From Rhizoctonia solani (lineage: Eukaryota > Basidiomycota > Agaricomycetes > Cantharellales > Ceratobasidiaceae), in contig NC_057373.1 in assembly GCF_016906535.1 (NCBI RefSeq), positions 62,001 through 126,000 of the forward strand: 64,000 nucleotides of DNA. Reading direction: 5' to 3'. Under the pieces are notes generated by a model that worked only from the letters and a program-made list of their open reading frames with translations, did no database searches and was not told the DNA's origin. How positions within the stretch are numbered: position 1 is the first letter of the stretch; the number at the start of each line of letters is the position of its first letter. Position numbers and translations under genes: made by a program. Below, piece after piece: positions 11,499-21,526 of the stretch.

Positions 11499-12653
11499 TT
11501 AAGCGCCGTAGGACTTCATGAACGTGTTGAGTGGTGTTGCGTCATCCTTAGAGTAGATTAGGATGTCATCAAGGTAAATGATGACGCATACATCCAGGAG
11601 ATCCTTGAACAATTTGTTCATGAAGTGTTGAAAGGCGGCGGGGGCGTTTGTCAAACCAAAGGTCATTACCAGGGACTCGTAGAGACCGTACTTTGTGCGG
11701 AAGGCTGTCTTCCATTCGTTGCCTTCCTTGACCCGGACGTTATTGTAACCCCATCTTAGATCTAACTTGGTGAAGACCTTGGCGCCGCGGAGTTGGGCCA
11801 TTAGGTCATTGGGACGGGGCAGCGGGTACACATTCTTCTTTGTCCGGTTGTTTAGGCAACGATAGTCCACTACTAGGCGACGGGAGCCATCCTTCTTGGG
11901 GACAAACATGACTGGGGAGCTGATGGATGATTTGCTGGGGCGGATCTTCCCAGCCTTGAGCTTGTCCCTGAGCCAATCCTTGAGCGTGGCGGATTTGGCA
12001 TTGGTCATACTATAGAGAGGCAAGTTGAGCGGGCCTTCTTCTGTGAGTTCAATCCCTATGTCATAGTGCCTATGGGGAGGAAGCTGGTTGAATTCTTCTT
12101 CTCCAAATACCTTAGCGTATTGATGGTACTTGGAGGGTACTCCTTCTAGGGGGTTTGGGTCAGCTTCTTCTTCCTTGGCAATGGCCACGTGCTCTGGCGG
12201 AGTGTGTGGGAAGGAGAGGGTGCGCGTGTTCCAATCTATTTCCGGGTTGTGGGCATCTAACCATTTCAAACCTAAGATGGCCGCGTGACTGCCGGTGTTA
12301 CAGATGAGGAAGGTTTCCGTCATCTTTTTGCCATCATAGGTGAAAGTAAGTACTGCCTTCTTCCAGATTTTTCCTGCCTGGGGGCTCGACCCATCGAGCA
12401 TAGTAACAGTGCGGGGTGTTGGGAGGTCTATAAGAGGTAGGCGTAATGCCTCGGCGGTACGGGGGTGAAGGAATGACAATGTGGCGCCTGAGTCTATCAG
12501 GACTTCTAGGTGTTCCGCTTGTTTCTCTGGTTTAATTGAAATTGTGAATAGGGGAGAATTTCTATTGTGACTATTGGATATATTACAAATTTTGATGAAG
12601 CCAGAGTCCTTGGGGTCCTTGCGCGCGGCAGCAGGTACCCTTACTCTTTTCCC
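11499..12653 (-). CDS. Gypsy-2 pol N-terminal half: protease and reverse transcriptase
   Basis: This is a long open minus-strand frame entered from gag at the slippery site. It has a retropepsin-like active site ([14 protein letters not shown]), then the linker, RT motifs [29 protein letters not shown] and [15 protein letters not shown], and the catalytic [12 protein letters not shown]. It ends at a frameshift stop soon after. The protein would cleave Gag-Pol and copy element RNA, but without the downstream RNase H and integrase in frame it is incomplete. It belongs to the Ty3/gypsy chromovirus clade by motif spacing and by the chromodomain in its continuation. Confidence 0.88.
   Translation of the reverse strand, partial: GKRVRVPAAARKDPKDSGFIKICNISNSHNRNSPLFTISIKPEKQAEHLEVLIDSGATLSFLHPRTAEALRLPLIDLPTPRTVTMLDGSSPQAGKIWKKAVLTFTYDGKKMTETFLICNTGSHAAILGLKWLDAHNPEIDWNTRTLSFPHTPPEHVAIAKEEEADPNPLEGVPSKYHQYAKVFGEEEFNQLPPHRHYDIGIELTEEGPLNLPLYSMTNAKSATLKDWLRDKLKAGKIRPSKSSISSPVMFVPKKDGSRRLVVDYRCLNNRTKKNVYPLPRPNDLMAQLRGAKVFTKLDLRWGYNNVRVKEGNEWKTAFRTKYGLYESLVMTFGLTNAPAAFQHFMNKLFKDLLDVCVIIYLDDILIYSKDDATPLNTFMKSYGA
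12641..12653 (-). promoter_or_regulatory. Gypsy-2 gag-pol slippery site
   Basis: On the minus strand, GGGAAAA (complement at 12647-12653) is read G GGA AAA in the gag frame. It is followed after one codon by the gag stop TAA (complement at 12641-12643). A -1 slip enters the pol frame, which is open to the protease. The heptamer fits the canonical X XXY YYZ rule. Confidence 0.7.
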
Positions 12654-13969
12654 GATTGGTACTTGGAGTCTTTGCCAATTTTGGCAACTTCCTTCTTGAC
12701 ACCTTCCTCCTTGGGTGTGGCTTTCCAGCCAGTGCAACATTCCGCAAATTTATGGCCCACCTTACTGCATTTGATGCAGAGGCCTTCAGCCCTGCGGCGG
12801 TTTCGTTCCTCCTCAGAGACAAAGTTGGGATCGCTGGAAAGGCGTCCTGGTCTTGTGGCCTGTTGGCCAGTACTTGCCCCCCTATTGGGGGTGGTAGTGG
12901 AGGTACCAGACTTATTACCCTTAGGCGGGTGGCTGGCGCGCTCCTCACGGAGGGCGTTGTCGATGACCAGGGCCGCGTTTTGCAGCTCCAGGAGGGTAGT
13001 TGGGCGCCGCTCTCAAGTGGCGATGAGGCGGCTGACCTCCCAGTGGAGGCCACGTGCAAATTGCCCACGGAGGGCGGCATCATTCCAGTCCAGGTCCATG
13101 GCAATGGTTCTGAACTTAGTAATATACTCAGCACAGGTGCCTGTCTGAGTGAGGTGGGTGATCTGCCGCTCGGCGGCTCGCGTAGCATCCGGGTTACCGA
13201 ATGCAGCCAAGAACTCCGTCCTGAAGTTGTCAACCGATTGGATTAGGGCCCTGTGGGACCCCAATTGGTCAAGATGGGGGTGGGCCCAGGCTCCTGCCAC
13301 ATCCTTCATATTCATCAGGAGGAATGATAGGACCTCCTGATCAGTTGGGAACATCCTTTGATTCAGGCGTACCCATGCCAACATCCGCGTGAGCCATTGA
13401 CGGGCTTTGTTCCCTATTTTCCCTGTATAGGCGTCAGGGTGGTCTACCTTGACAGGGGTTTGATAAGCGGCTACAGGGGCCGCTGGTTGTGGGACTTGGG
13501 GGGAACGGAGACGGATAGGCGAAGGTGGAGGGGGAGTATGGACTCGCGGGGGAGCCCGGACGGGAGTTGGCTGCGCAAAGGCAGGGGGAGCTTTGGAGGG
13601 GATGGCCCAGGAGACGAGGGGCGCACTAGGCGCTGGAAAAGTGTCGGTTTTGGATAGGGGCCTGGGCGTGGCCTCGACTGCCGGAGGTTTCCGGTCTTCT
13701 GGTGTGTGGGGGGCTCCACCCCTAGCCTCGATGCGAGTGAGGGCTTGATCGACTGCGCCCATCCAGTCTCGGGCTTCCTTTGTGGCTTCCTTTGTTTCCT
13801 CGAGTTCCCGCTCGAGTCGGAGGATTTGATTTTGCAATCCCAGGATAAGGGAGATTGCTCGTCCAAGGGATATTTCCCCGTAGACCTTGGGTTCGAGGCT
13901 TGTTGGCTCATTGGCGGTTGCCGAAATAGCGGGTCCCAACTCTCCTTGATTGAGAGGGGACGGGGACAA
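12641..13969 (-). pseudogene. Gypsy-2 gag
   Basis: The minus-strand gag has a coiled-coil-like N-terminus (ILRLERELEETKEATKEA), a proline-rich middle, the capsid region (VKVDHPDAYTGKIG, WLTRMLAWVRLNQ, FLLMNMKDVAGAWAHPHLDQLG, TCAEYITKFR) and a zinc knuckle (CIKCSKVGHKFAEC). One in-frame TGA at about 13013-13015 interrupts it where Gypsy-1 reads Arg. The frame has no upstream ATG; a conserved ATG GCA ACC lies in another frame just upstream, suggesting an early frameshift. It binds and packages element RNA in functional relatives. Confidence 0.85.
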
Positions 13970-14504
13970 GCGGTGCTCCGGGAGCGGGTTGCCATTTCAT
14001 GGGGATAAGAACGGCCTTGGTGGGAAGCGGTGCGCTGGGAGGCGCGGGAGGAAGCGCGAGAGGGGGTTCGGGAGGTAATGATGGGCAATGTGGGGAAATG
14101 GGGGCTATGTAGCCAAGGGTGCCTATATCAGGACTTATGGGTTGCTTTACTACTCGAACGCTAAACCTTTGTCTCAACCGACCTAGCGTTGGACAGTCCT
14201 TTCAACCAATCAGCAGCCGTGAGCGGGCGTGATGTGGAGCAGGTTTACTGCAAGCGGGTGGATCGACTGTCTAAGGTCGCAGGTAGAGGGTGCAGTGACC
14301 GGGGGTATGCGGACGATTAAGACCTGTCTGCCTTGTAGTAATTTGGTACTAGGTGGGACCAATGCTGGTTTGATTATTAACAGTGAAAGGCAAGTCCGTT
14401 CACCTGATTTCCCTTGTACTAGTACAGGAGGCTCTCTTGTTTGTTGGATCTAAGTAAGGTAGGGTGCAGAACGGTTTGCAACCAACGTAAGGTCAATTAC
14501 CTAG

Positions 14505-15074
14505 TGTCCTAGACGTCTGTAAGGACGTCAAGGGTGCGGGCGCTTGTGGCCGTGTAGCTAATACAAAGAACCGCTTAAGGCGGCAATGGGGAACCCTACA
14601 ACAACAACCAACTATCTACGGTGACCACGCGCTATAAGGCGGCGGCAAGCTACGTATGTACAGCAAGAACAACGCTTAAGGCGTGTAACTAAGTGCTTAC
14701 TGGGCTATAAGGCCCTCGTACAAAGTGGGATGCAACAAGAGGTAATCGACCTGGGTGTTACCATGGTCGGTTGGCCTCCTTATATATTCTACAAGCTAGC
14801 TAATTACAAATGCAGTATATCAAATATTGTATCAAATAAGAACCCCGCTCCGCAGTTGGCCTTACTCATGCATACGTGTCACTGACGTGTCATGGTGATG
14901 TCATCAGGTGGAGGTGGCTACGTGTGCTGAGGTAAGCGCGGATGGGGACGTGGCTTGGCGCTTAGCGTATGATATAAGCGCCGATGTCACGTGATTGAAA
15001 ATGTTCTCCAATTGCCTTCGTTTAAATTCGAGGAATTGGGAATAAATTCCCTGGTATTGATTGTGTCTACAACA
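14505..15074 (-). repeat. Gypsy-2 5' LTR
   Basis: The 570-bp LTR is homologous to 8687-9242. On the plus strand it ends GTGTCTACAACA immediately before the Gypsy-1 RT sequence resumes. The internal-side flank (complement of CTAGGTAATTGACC) is the same as next to the Gypsy-1 5' LTR. Confidence 0.9.
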
Positions 15075-16821
15075 GGAATGGCCAGTACCCACAAAGGTCA
15101 AAGAAGTCCAATTGTTCCTAGGGTTTGCCAACTTTTTACGCCAATTTGTTGCCAATTTTAGCCACATGGCCAGGCTGCTACACAACCTGGTCAAGAAAAA
15201 CACGCCCTGGCAATGGAATTCTAAGGAGCAGGAAGCATTCCAAGGATTAAAGGACGCCATCACCAACGCACTGGTACTATGTCACGCGGACCCAACAAAG
15301 CCCTACTTCCTGGAAACAAACGCATCCGGTGCTGCACTAGGGTCCATACTCAGCCAATGTCAGGATGATGGCCAGTTACATCCTCTGGGATTCCTATCAG
15401 AGTTGTTCAAAGGGGCCAAGCAAAATTATGACACGCACAATAAGGAACTACTTGCAATCATCCATTCCTTTGAATACTGGCACATTTTCCTGGAAGGCAC
15501 AAATCACCCAATCACAGTCTTCACGGATCATTGGAATCTGGAGTACTGGAAGGAGTCTAGAACCTTCAACCGTTGCCATGCACAATGGCACCTCCTACTA
15601 GCTGGGTACAACTTCCAAATTGTCTACCATCCCGGAAAGCAATCAGGAAAGCCAGACGCCCTTTCACGCTGCGCAGACCATGCCAATATTCCTCCTGCTG
15701 ACCAAACAATGCTCCCAGACCCTGTATTTGCCAACGTGGCCCTTGTTACCCCCAAAAGAGAACTCCAACACCAGATTGAGGCATCCTTAGATCAAGATGA
15801 GTCCCTGGAAGAAATCCTACAATTCCTCCAAAACAAGTCCAAGGCCCCACCATTGATCAAACGCGCCTTCAGGGATTATGAAATGGAAGCTGGATTGCTA
15901 TTCTACCAAGGACGCATTGTGGTACCAGACGTTGGAACACTAAGGACGGACTTGCTCCGCATATTCCACAACAGCCCCTTAGCTGGTCACCTGGGTAGGC
16001 AACAAACGCTGGAACTTGTCTCAAGGAACTACTACTGGCCTGGAATCCACGCAGACACTTATTGGCACATGGACTCTTGCAAGACTTGTCAACAAATCCA
16101 GAAACCTAAATACACATCTATTCCGCCCCAACCTCTAGAGCTACCAACACGCCCCTGGCAGCACATGTCATATGATATGATAGTAGATTTGCCTAAAGAT
16201 GGAAACAGCAACTCTATCCTGGTCATTGTAGACAGCTTCACCAAATATGTCATCTTGGTGGAACGTTCCAAAAAGCTCAAGGCCCCAGAACTGGCGGGCC
16301 TATTCCTACGGCACATATGGAAGCGTTACGGCATGCCCAAGAAAACAATCTTGGACCAAGGGAGGGTCTTCAACAACAAGTTCCTGGGGGCTCTGTACCA
16401 GCGCCTAGGAATAGACCTGCACTTTTCCTCAGCTTACCACCCTCAAAGTGACGGCCAAACAGAACAAGTGAATTCCACAGTAGAACATTTCCTACAGGCC
16501 TATTCAGGGATCAATCAGAAGGACTGGGTCAGGTGGTTGCCAATGGCAGAGTTTGCCTACAACAATGCAACGCACAGTAGCACCGGCAAATCCCCCTTTA
16601 AGGCGCTATACGGATGGGAACTGTCCCTGACCCTGAGCAACGTTCCAACAGATGTCCCAGAAGCTGATGACATGGCAACTCAAATGGAGAAACAATGGCA
16701 AGAAATAGAGGCAGCGCTCCAACAGTCAAAATCACAAATGACAGCTGGAGAAACGGGGGAACCAATCAGTTTCAAAGTTGGAGAAGAAGCCTGGCTAGAT
16801 GCCAAAAACGTAAAGCTGAAG
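15075..16821 (+). pseudogene. Gypsy-1 pol part 3: RT end, RNase H, integrase
   Basis: This is a long open stretch resuming the RT interrupted at 8686. Order: RT thumb/connection ([16 protein letters not shown]); RNase H (YFLETNASGAALGSILSQ, NKELLAIIHSFEYW, FTDHWNLEYW); integrase zinc region (HNSPLAGHLGRQQTLELV, CKTCQQIQ); catalytic core (MIVDLPKDGNSNSILVIVDSF, ILDQGRVFNNKF, AYHPQSDGQTEQVNSTVEHF, giving D, D and E in proper spacing); then WLDAKNVKLK. The second D sits in LDQG, where relatives have SDRG. It is open throughout but has lost its start, so it is not an independent gene. Confidence 0.92.
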
Positions 16822-17268
16822 TGTCATGACCTTCATTGGCATGACATGAATTTCTACTATTTTCTACCTTTTTTTCAAGATAGTTTCCTTTTTTGGTATA
16901 TATTTATGAATCATCAAGATCACGTGACATATTTGATATATGATGTGAAATTGTAAATGACTCACTATTTAGTACTGTTGTTTTTGATGTGGCTTTCCTC
17001 ATGTATATAAGCCAGGTCAAGTTGCCGCTAACAGCAAGACTTGACCTCTTTGTCAATCTATCCTCACTCTTACCTACCCTTTGCCCAGGCCCCTAGTTGG
17101 CCATTAGTGCACTTACTTAAGAACCCATATCCAGGCCTTTGTTGCCCTCTACCCTCCTATCATAACCCCTGGGCCCTAGTTGCCCCTCTACCCTTCTCAT
17201 AGTCCATTGGTGATAGTGCCACAGACTTTAAGCCCCCTTGAACTATAGGTCCAAGCTGAGTTGTGACA
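16822..17268. mobile_element. Solo LTR inserted in Gypsy-1 pol 3' end
   Basis: The 447-bp sequence starts TGTCATGACC and ends GTTGTGACA. Exact TGAAG duplications flank it (16817-16821 and 17269-17273). Removal joins WLDAKNVKLK to TLSPKLTEQRLGPFKV in frame, so the host ORF was intact here when hit. Its termini resemble those of 7814-8237, but the interiors differ. Confidence 0.92.
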
Positions 17269-17735
17269 TGAAGACTCTAAGTCCAAAGCTAACAGAACAA
17301 CGCCTAGGCCCCTTCAAGGTCACGGAAAAAATCTCCAACTGCGCGTACCGCCTGAAGCTCCTGCCATCCATGAGGATCCACAACGTCTTTTATGTGGGAC
17401 TATTATCTAAAGTAAAAAGGGATGACAAGCGTGCCTTTGAAAACCGGCCCCCACCAATCTCCATCAATGGGGAAGAGGAATACAAGGTTGAAGGAATTAT
17501 GGACATGGAAGAGAGGAACAGAGAATGGTTCTTTAGGGTGAAATGGAAAGGTTATGGATCAGAGGAGAATACCTGGGAACCAAGGGAAAACCTCAAGAAT
17601 GCCGAGAAAATGCTAAAAAATTTTGAGAAGGAAATGAAGAAAAAGGCCCTTGGCACTGCCAAGGCCCTTAAGGGGGGGCAGTGTTGTAGACACAAAACAA
17701 TACCAGGGAATTTATTCCCATTTTCTCGAATTTAA
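17269..17735 (+). pseudogene. Gypsy-1 pol part 4: GPF module and chromodomain
   Basis: This continues pol after the solo LTR. The integrase C-terminal module (LGPFKVTEKIS, MRIHNVFYVGLLSKVK) is followed by a chromodomain (EEEYKVEGIMD, WFFRVKWKGYGSEENTWEP). The chromodomain is the chromovirus signature thought to guide integration to modified histones. The frame has no stop before the 3' LTR and runs 54 nt into it. The polypurine tract (AAGGGGGGGCAG) lies at 17670-17681. Confidence 0.9.
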
Positions 17736-18255
17736 ACAAAGACAAACAGACAACATTTTCAATCACGTGATCTTGGCGCTTATATCACACACCAAGCGCC
17801 AAGCCATGTCCCCATCCGTGCTTACTCAGCACCCATAGCCACCTCCACCTATGACGTCATCATGACATGTCAGTGACACGTATGCATGAGTAAGACTGAC
17901 TGCAGAGCAGGGTTCTTATTTGATACAGTTTTGCATATAGTGTATTTGTAATTAACTCACCTGTAGAATATATAAGGAGGACAACCAACCATGGTAACAC
18001 CCAGGTCAATTACCTCTTGTTGCATCCCACATCTGTACAAGGGCCTTCCAGCCCAGATCCACTAAGTAGCCTACAACGCCTTAAGCGTTGACTCCACTGT
18101 ACATACATAGCTAGCCATTGCCCATATGGCCTTGGTCACTGTTGTTAGTAGTTAGACATTGTAGGGTAGAACTCCACTGCCTTAAGCGGTACCTTGTATT
18201 AGATACACAGCCACAAGCGCCTGCGCCCTCAACGTCCTTACAGATGTCTAGGACA
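17682..18255 (+). repeat. Gypsy-1 3' LTR
   Basis: This LTR begins TGTTGTAGAC right after the polypurine tract and ends CTAGGACA, followed by the duplication TTAGG. It carries the same CACGTG, TGACGTCA and TATA motifs as the 5' LTR. Differences from the 5' LTR are mostly C/T and G/A transitions. Confidence 0.92.
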
Positions 18256-18332
18256 TTAGGAGTTTTTTATTCCTGATAAACCTAGCTTATATTGTGCATA
18301 TATTCTGTGCATATATTCTGATACTTAATATT

Positions 18333-18526
18333 TGTTACTGGCTATTCCCATATACATTTTGTATATAGTAATTCTTTCTTATTCCTGTACTTACACAACT
18401 CTTAACAATTTTTTACAAACTTGTTATCTCTTGTTTTTGATCACATGATCCCAGCACTTATTGTGCCAAGATGCTGCACCAAGATGCTGTGCCAAGGGCG
18501 CTTAGGAGAAATCCATGCTTCTATGC
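18333..18526 (+). repeat. 5' part of a Gypsy-3-family LTR
   Basis: Sequence from about TGTTACTGGC to TCCATGCTTCTATGC aligns with the first part of the Gypsy-3 LTR (ACAAACT.., a decayed CACATG box, GCCAAGATGCTG, GCGCTTAGGAG). It is cut at 18526 where an inverted LTR begins. The missing 3' part resembles 26057-26463. Confidence 0.65.
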
Positions 18527-19087
18527 TGTTGTACACCACTGTCAGGTGGGTACTTGCTAATGGAACAGGCGCTTAAGGCCATACTACTAGTACACTGCTT
18601 ACATAACCAACTATCTAAGGCTATACTAACGTTGCTTAGGGCAACCTACTACTATCTACTGCTGGTGCAAAGGGGCCTGAGGCCTGGGAGGTGTGATGAG
18701 TAAAGGTAGGGGTGAGTGTTACTGCTGCTGGGGGCTGGCTACTTAGCTGGCTGGAATGTCCTCCTCAATGAGTATGAGACAAGGTAAAATTGACTTGGGG
18801 TCTCCAAGCAATTTTCCTGCTGTATATATAGACAAACTATTAAAGTACATGTGGTCTGTGCATGTGTGAAAGGAAGACTACATGTGAAAAGGGAAGCGTG
18901 CTGCGGGCTGCGCAGAAGTGTGGATTTCTCCTAAGCGCCCTTGGCACAGCATCTTGGCGTGGCATCTCAGCATAATAAGCGCCAAGATCACGTGATCAAA
19001 AAACATAAGCTAAAGAGTTTGTAAAAAATAGTCAAAATAGTAGAAAAATTATCCAATTCTAATGGTATAATTCTTGGGAGTGTAACA
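18527..19087 (-). repeat. Full Gypsy-3-family LTR, minus orientation (LTR-a)
   Basis: The 561-bp sequence on the plus strand begins TGTTGTACACCAC and ends AGTGTAACA. Its reverse complement aligns along the Gypsy-3 LTR. It is separated from the Gypsy-3 5' LTR by only three bases (TAC). A minus-oriented partner of 562 bp lies on the other side of Gypsy-3 (25495-26056). Confidence 0.8.
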
Positions 19088-19090
19088 TAC

Positions 19091-19635
19091 TGTTACAACC
19101 TCCTAACTTATACCATTGGATTTGCCCAATTTTTCTAATATTTCTACCATTTTATTACAAACTCATTATCTTTACTTTTTTGGTCACGTGACCTTGGCAC
19201 TTATTATGCCAAGATGCTGTGCCAAGGGCGCTTAGGAGATATCCATGCTTCTGCACAGCCTGCAGCACACTTCTTATTTCCATCATGTACTTCTTTCTCT
19301 CACGCGCACAGACCATGTAAATAGTGTGTCCTTGTCTATATATACAGTAGGAAAATTGCTTGGAAACACCAAGTCAATTTTACCTTGTCTCACACTCATT
19401 GAGGAGGATTAGTCAGCCAGCTAAGTAGCCAGCCCCCAGTAGTTTTCAGACGTTAACCCCTATACCTCACTCACCACACCTCCAGGCCTAAGGCCCCTTC
19501 AACACTAGCATCCAGTACAAGTCCGCCTTAAGCAGCAATAGTATAGCCTCAGTACATAGTTAGATTAGCTCTGTCTGTAGTAGTATGGCCTTAAGCGCCC
19601 GCCCCACTAGCAAGTACCCACATTACAAGTGGTGT
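19091..19635 (+). repeat. Gypsy-3 5' LTR
   Basis: The LTR starts TGTTACAACC; identity with the 3' LTR extends to GTGGTGT at 19635. It contains CACGTG (19185-19190) inside GTCACGTGAC, a TATATATA box and GCCTTAAGC palindromes. The solo family members end GTGTACAACA, so the last bases here differ or belong to the primer-binding region. Confidence 0.88.
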
Positions 19636-20341
19636 CCTGGACACGGTCACATGACCAGTACAAGTGGTTGCATGCTGGCCCAAGCCCAAATTTGGGGGGT
19701 AGCAGGTGTAATCATGGGTTGTCAGCAGAGGAATAATGGGGCTCTATGGCTTAGTGGTCAAGCTGGTTCAATTCCAGCTAGTTCTATTTTCCTCTGTTTA
19801 TGACAAGTGGTGTACAACATTGTAAAATTGACTTTCTGTAGGCTTTTGATTGACAACAAGAGGACCTCCAGTACTAGCACAAGGGAAATCATGTGAACAG
19901 ACTTGCCTTTTGCTATTAATAATCAAACTAGCGTTGGTCCCACATAGTACCAAATTGCTATAAGGCTGACAGGCTCTGATTGCCCACATACCCCAAGTTT
20001 TGCCAGAACTCTGCAAGTAGCGCTCCTAGACAGCTGAAATACCCACTTGCAAAAAACCTGCACATATCACAATTGCCAGATCTGTTGATTTGTTGTAGGG
20101 ATTGTCCAACGCTAGGTGCTTGACGCAAGGAGTTATCAAATAACACCTTGCACAAAAACTGCTCATAAGTCCTGTATCAGGCACCAATCCCCCCTACGCT
20201 GTCTCAGACATTCCATCCACACGCTCTGGCATCCCCCACCCATACTCCCGTCCTACCAGTTGCTCCAGCCATTGCTCTGTGGCAGCCAACTCCCAACCGC
20301 CCACTTGCAGCCCATCACCTGCTCTGCAAGACCTGCCCAGA
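19636..20341 (+). other. Gypsy-3 leader with tRNA-like hairpins
   Basis: Non-coding leader. At about 19740-19785, GCTT-AGTGGTC-AAGC is followed directly by GCTGG-TTCAATT-CCAGC. These resemble a D arm and a T arm without an anticodon arm between them. The part around 19855-20000 resembles the Gypsy-1 leader. No convincing complete tRNA is present. Confidence 0.5.
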
Positions 20342-21526
20342 ATGGAACCAGAGCCGTCCCTTGGCGCTCTCCTCAAGGCTATCCAAGCCCTCACTACCCA
20401 AGTTGGGTCCCTCCAGGACCAAGTCAAATCCCAAGGCAAGCAGATTATCCAGCTCATTGCCATATGCAAGGAAACCAACAACCTTGTTGGTGACAAAGAC
20501 CAGGGCGGAGCCCAAACCAAGCCTGGCCCATTGAGTGGGCCTGTCACCCCTCCTACCCACTCAGGAGGGGAAACCCACACTCCAGGCATGGTTAGGCCTG
20601 GACTCAAGGCACCCTTCTGCCCCTCTAGGGGAACAGGGTTTGATTCCAAGGAAGAAGAGGAACCAAGGAGGGCCCCCAAAAAAGAGCCTCAGGGAACGCC
20701 TAAGCGGTCACTTGGCTCCCTTACCCCCTTTGACTCCAGGTCATCAGTAAAGAGGCCCAAAATGGAACTCCCCAACCCTTACAAGGGAGACTCTAGGGGA
20801 CAAAAAGCCACCCAATGGCTGGATAGGATGCTTCTATGGGTAGCCCTTCATTGAGATCAATTCAATGAAGAAGAACAGATGGTTGTGTGGATACTTTACC
20901 ACATGACAGAAAAGGCAGCCAACTGGGCACTCCCCCTCATTGGGGCAATCATCAAGGGCAAGGGTAACCCTCCTACCACCATCCTGGCTTTAACAGCCAA
21001 ATTCAAAGAGGCATTTGCTGACCCCAACGCCAAACAGGCTGCTTCTAGAAAAATAGCAGTACTCTCCCAGACCACCACCACCTCCAAGTATGTCATGGAG
21101 TTCTGCAACCTCATGGCAGAATTAGACTGGAACAAGGAAGCCTATATTGCGCAATTCACGCAAGGCCTCCACTGGAAGGTCAAGGAGCTGTTGTCAACAA
21201 AGGACAACATTCCCAACAAACTCAAAGCCATTTTTGCAGCTTCAATCAAGATAGACAATACTTGCCGCAAAAACAAGGAGAACCGCCCTAAAAAGGCACC
21301 TGCCAAGTCCCTGGCCACCGTGGCCACTTCCACTACCACCACCAGGGTCCGTCTATCAGAGGACCCTAACTATGTTACTCTGGAAGAAAGGGATTGCTGC
21401 TGTGCATCTGGGTTATGCGTCAAGTGTGGGCAGAAGGGGCACAGCATCAAGCAGTGTCCAAATGGTTGGAAGGCCGCCATCAAAGAGGTTGCCAAGGTGG
21501 CAGAAGAAGAATTGGGAAAAGAATGA
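20342..21526 (+). pseudogene. Gypsy-3 gag with one in-frame TGA
   Basis: Start taken at ATG 20342 (MEPEPSLGALLKAIQAL), with a helical LQDQVKSQGKQIIQL segment. The capsid region follows (ATQWLDRMLLWVALH, then TGA at 20852-20854, then DQFNEEEQMVVWILYHMTEKAANWAL). The zinc knuckle is CVKCGQKGHSIKQC (C-x2-C-x4-H-x4-C). The TGA sits where one base change to CGA would keep the frame. The frame ends TGA at 21524-21526, just after the slippery heptamer. Apart from the single stop, the protein is complete and would assemble element particles. Confidence 0.88.
21514..21526 (+). promoter_or_regulatory. Gypsy-3 gag-pol -1 slippery site
   Basis: GGGAAAA at 21514-21520 is read G GGA AAA in the gag frame, one codon before the TGA stop (21524-21526). 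The pol frame is -1 relative to gag and open from upstream, so slippage here yields Gag-Pol. The same heptamer lies at 7023-7029 in Gypsy-1 and in Gypsy-2. No downstream pseudoknot was verified. Confidence 0.75.

Larger units (their letters stand above)
8687..15074 (-). mobile_element. Gypsy-2: complete element nested in Gypsy-1, opposite strand
   Basis: The element has LTRs at 8687-9242 and 14505-15074 and an internal gag-pol read on the minus strand. It lies inside the RT/RNase H region of Gypsy-1. The right flank is GGAAT; the left flank GGAT looks like the same duplication with one base lost. Its LTRs and proteins are close relatives of Gypsy-1, so one lineage inserted into its own kind. 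Multiple frameshifts in the 3' half of pol show it has decayed after insertion. Confidence 0.92.
4611..18255 (+). mobile_element. Gypsy-1: chromodomain Ty3/gypsy element with nested insertions
   Basis: The outer element is flanked by the exact 5-bp duplication TTAGG (4606-4610 and 18256-18260). It has LTRs at 4611-5178 and 17682-18255, which share TGTTGTAGAC starts and TCTAGGACA ends. Its interior is interrupted by a solo LTR (7814-8237), the complete minus-strand Gypsy-2 (8687-15074) and a second solo LTR (16822-17268). Removing these leaves roughly 6.4 kb in the order gag, protease, RT, RNase H, integrase, chromodomain, typical of fungal chromoviruses. The coding regions are frameshifted, so the element is dead on its own. 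Confidence 0.93.

Noticed and set aside
12567..13246. Plus-strand ORFs of about 195 aa across 12567-13246
   Set aside because: They are antisense shadows of the Gypsy-2 gag; the minus strand carries the zinc knuckle and capsid motifs.
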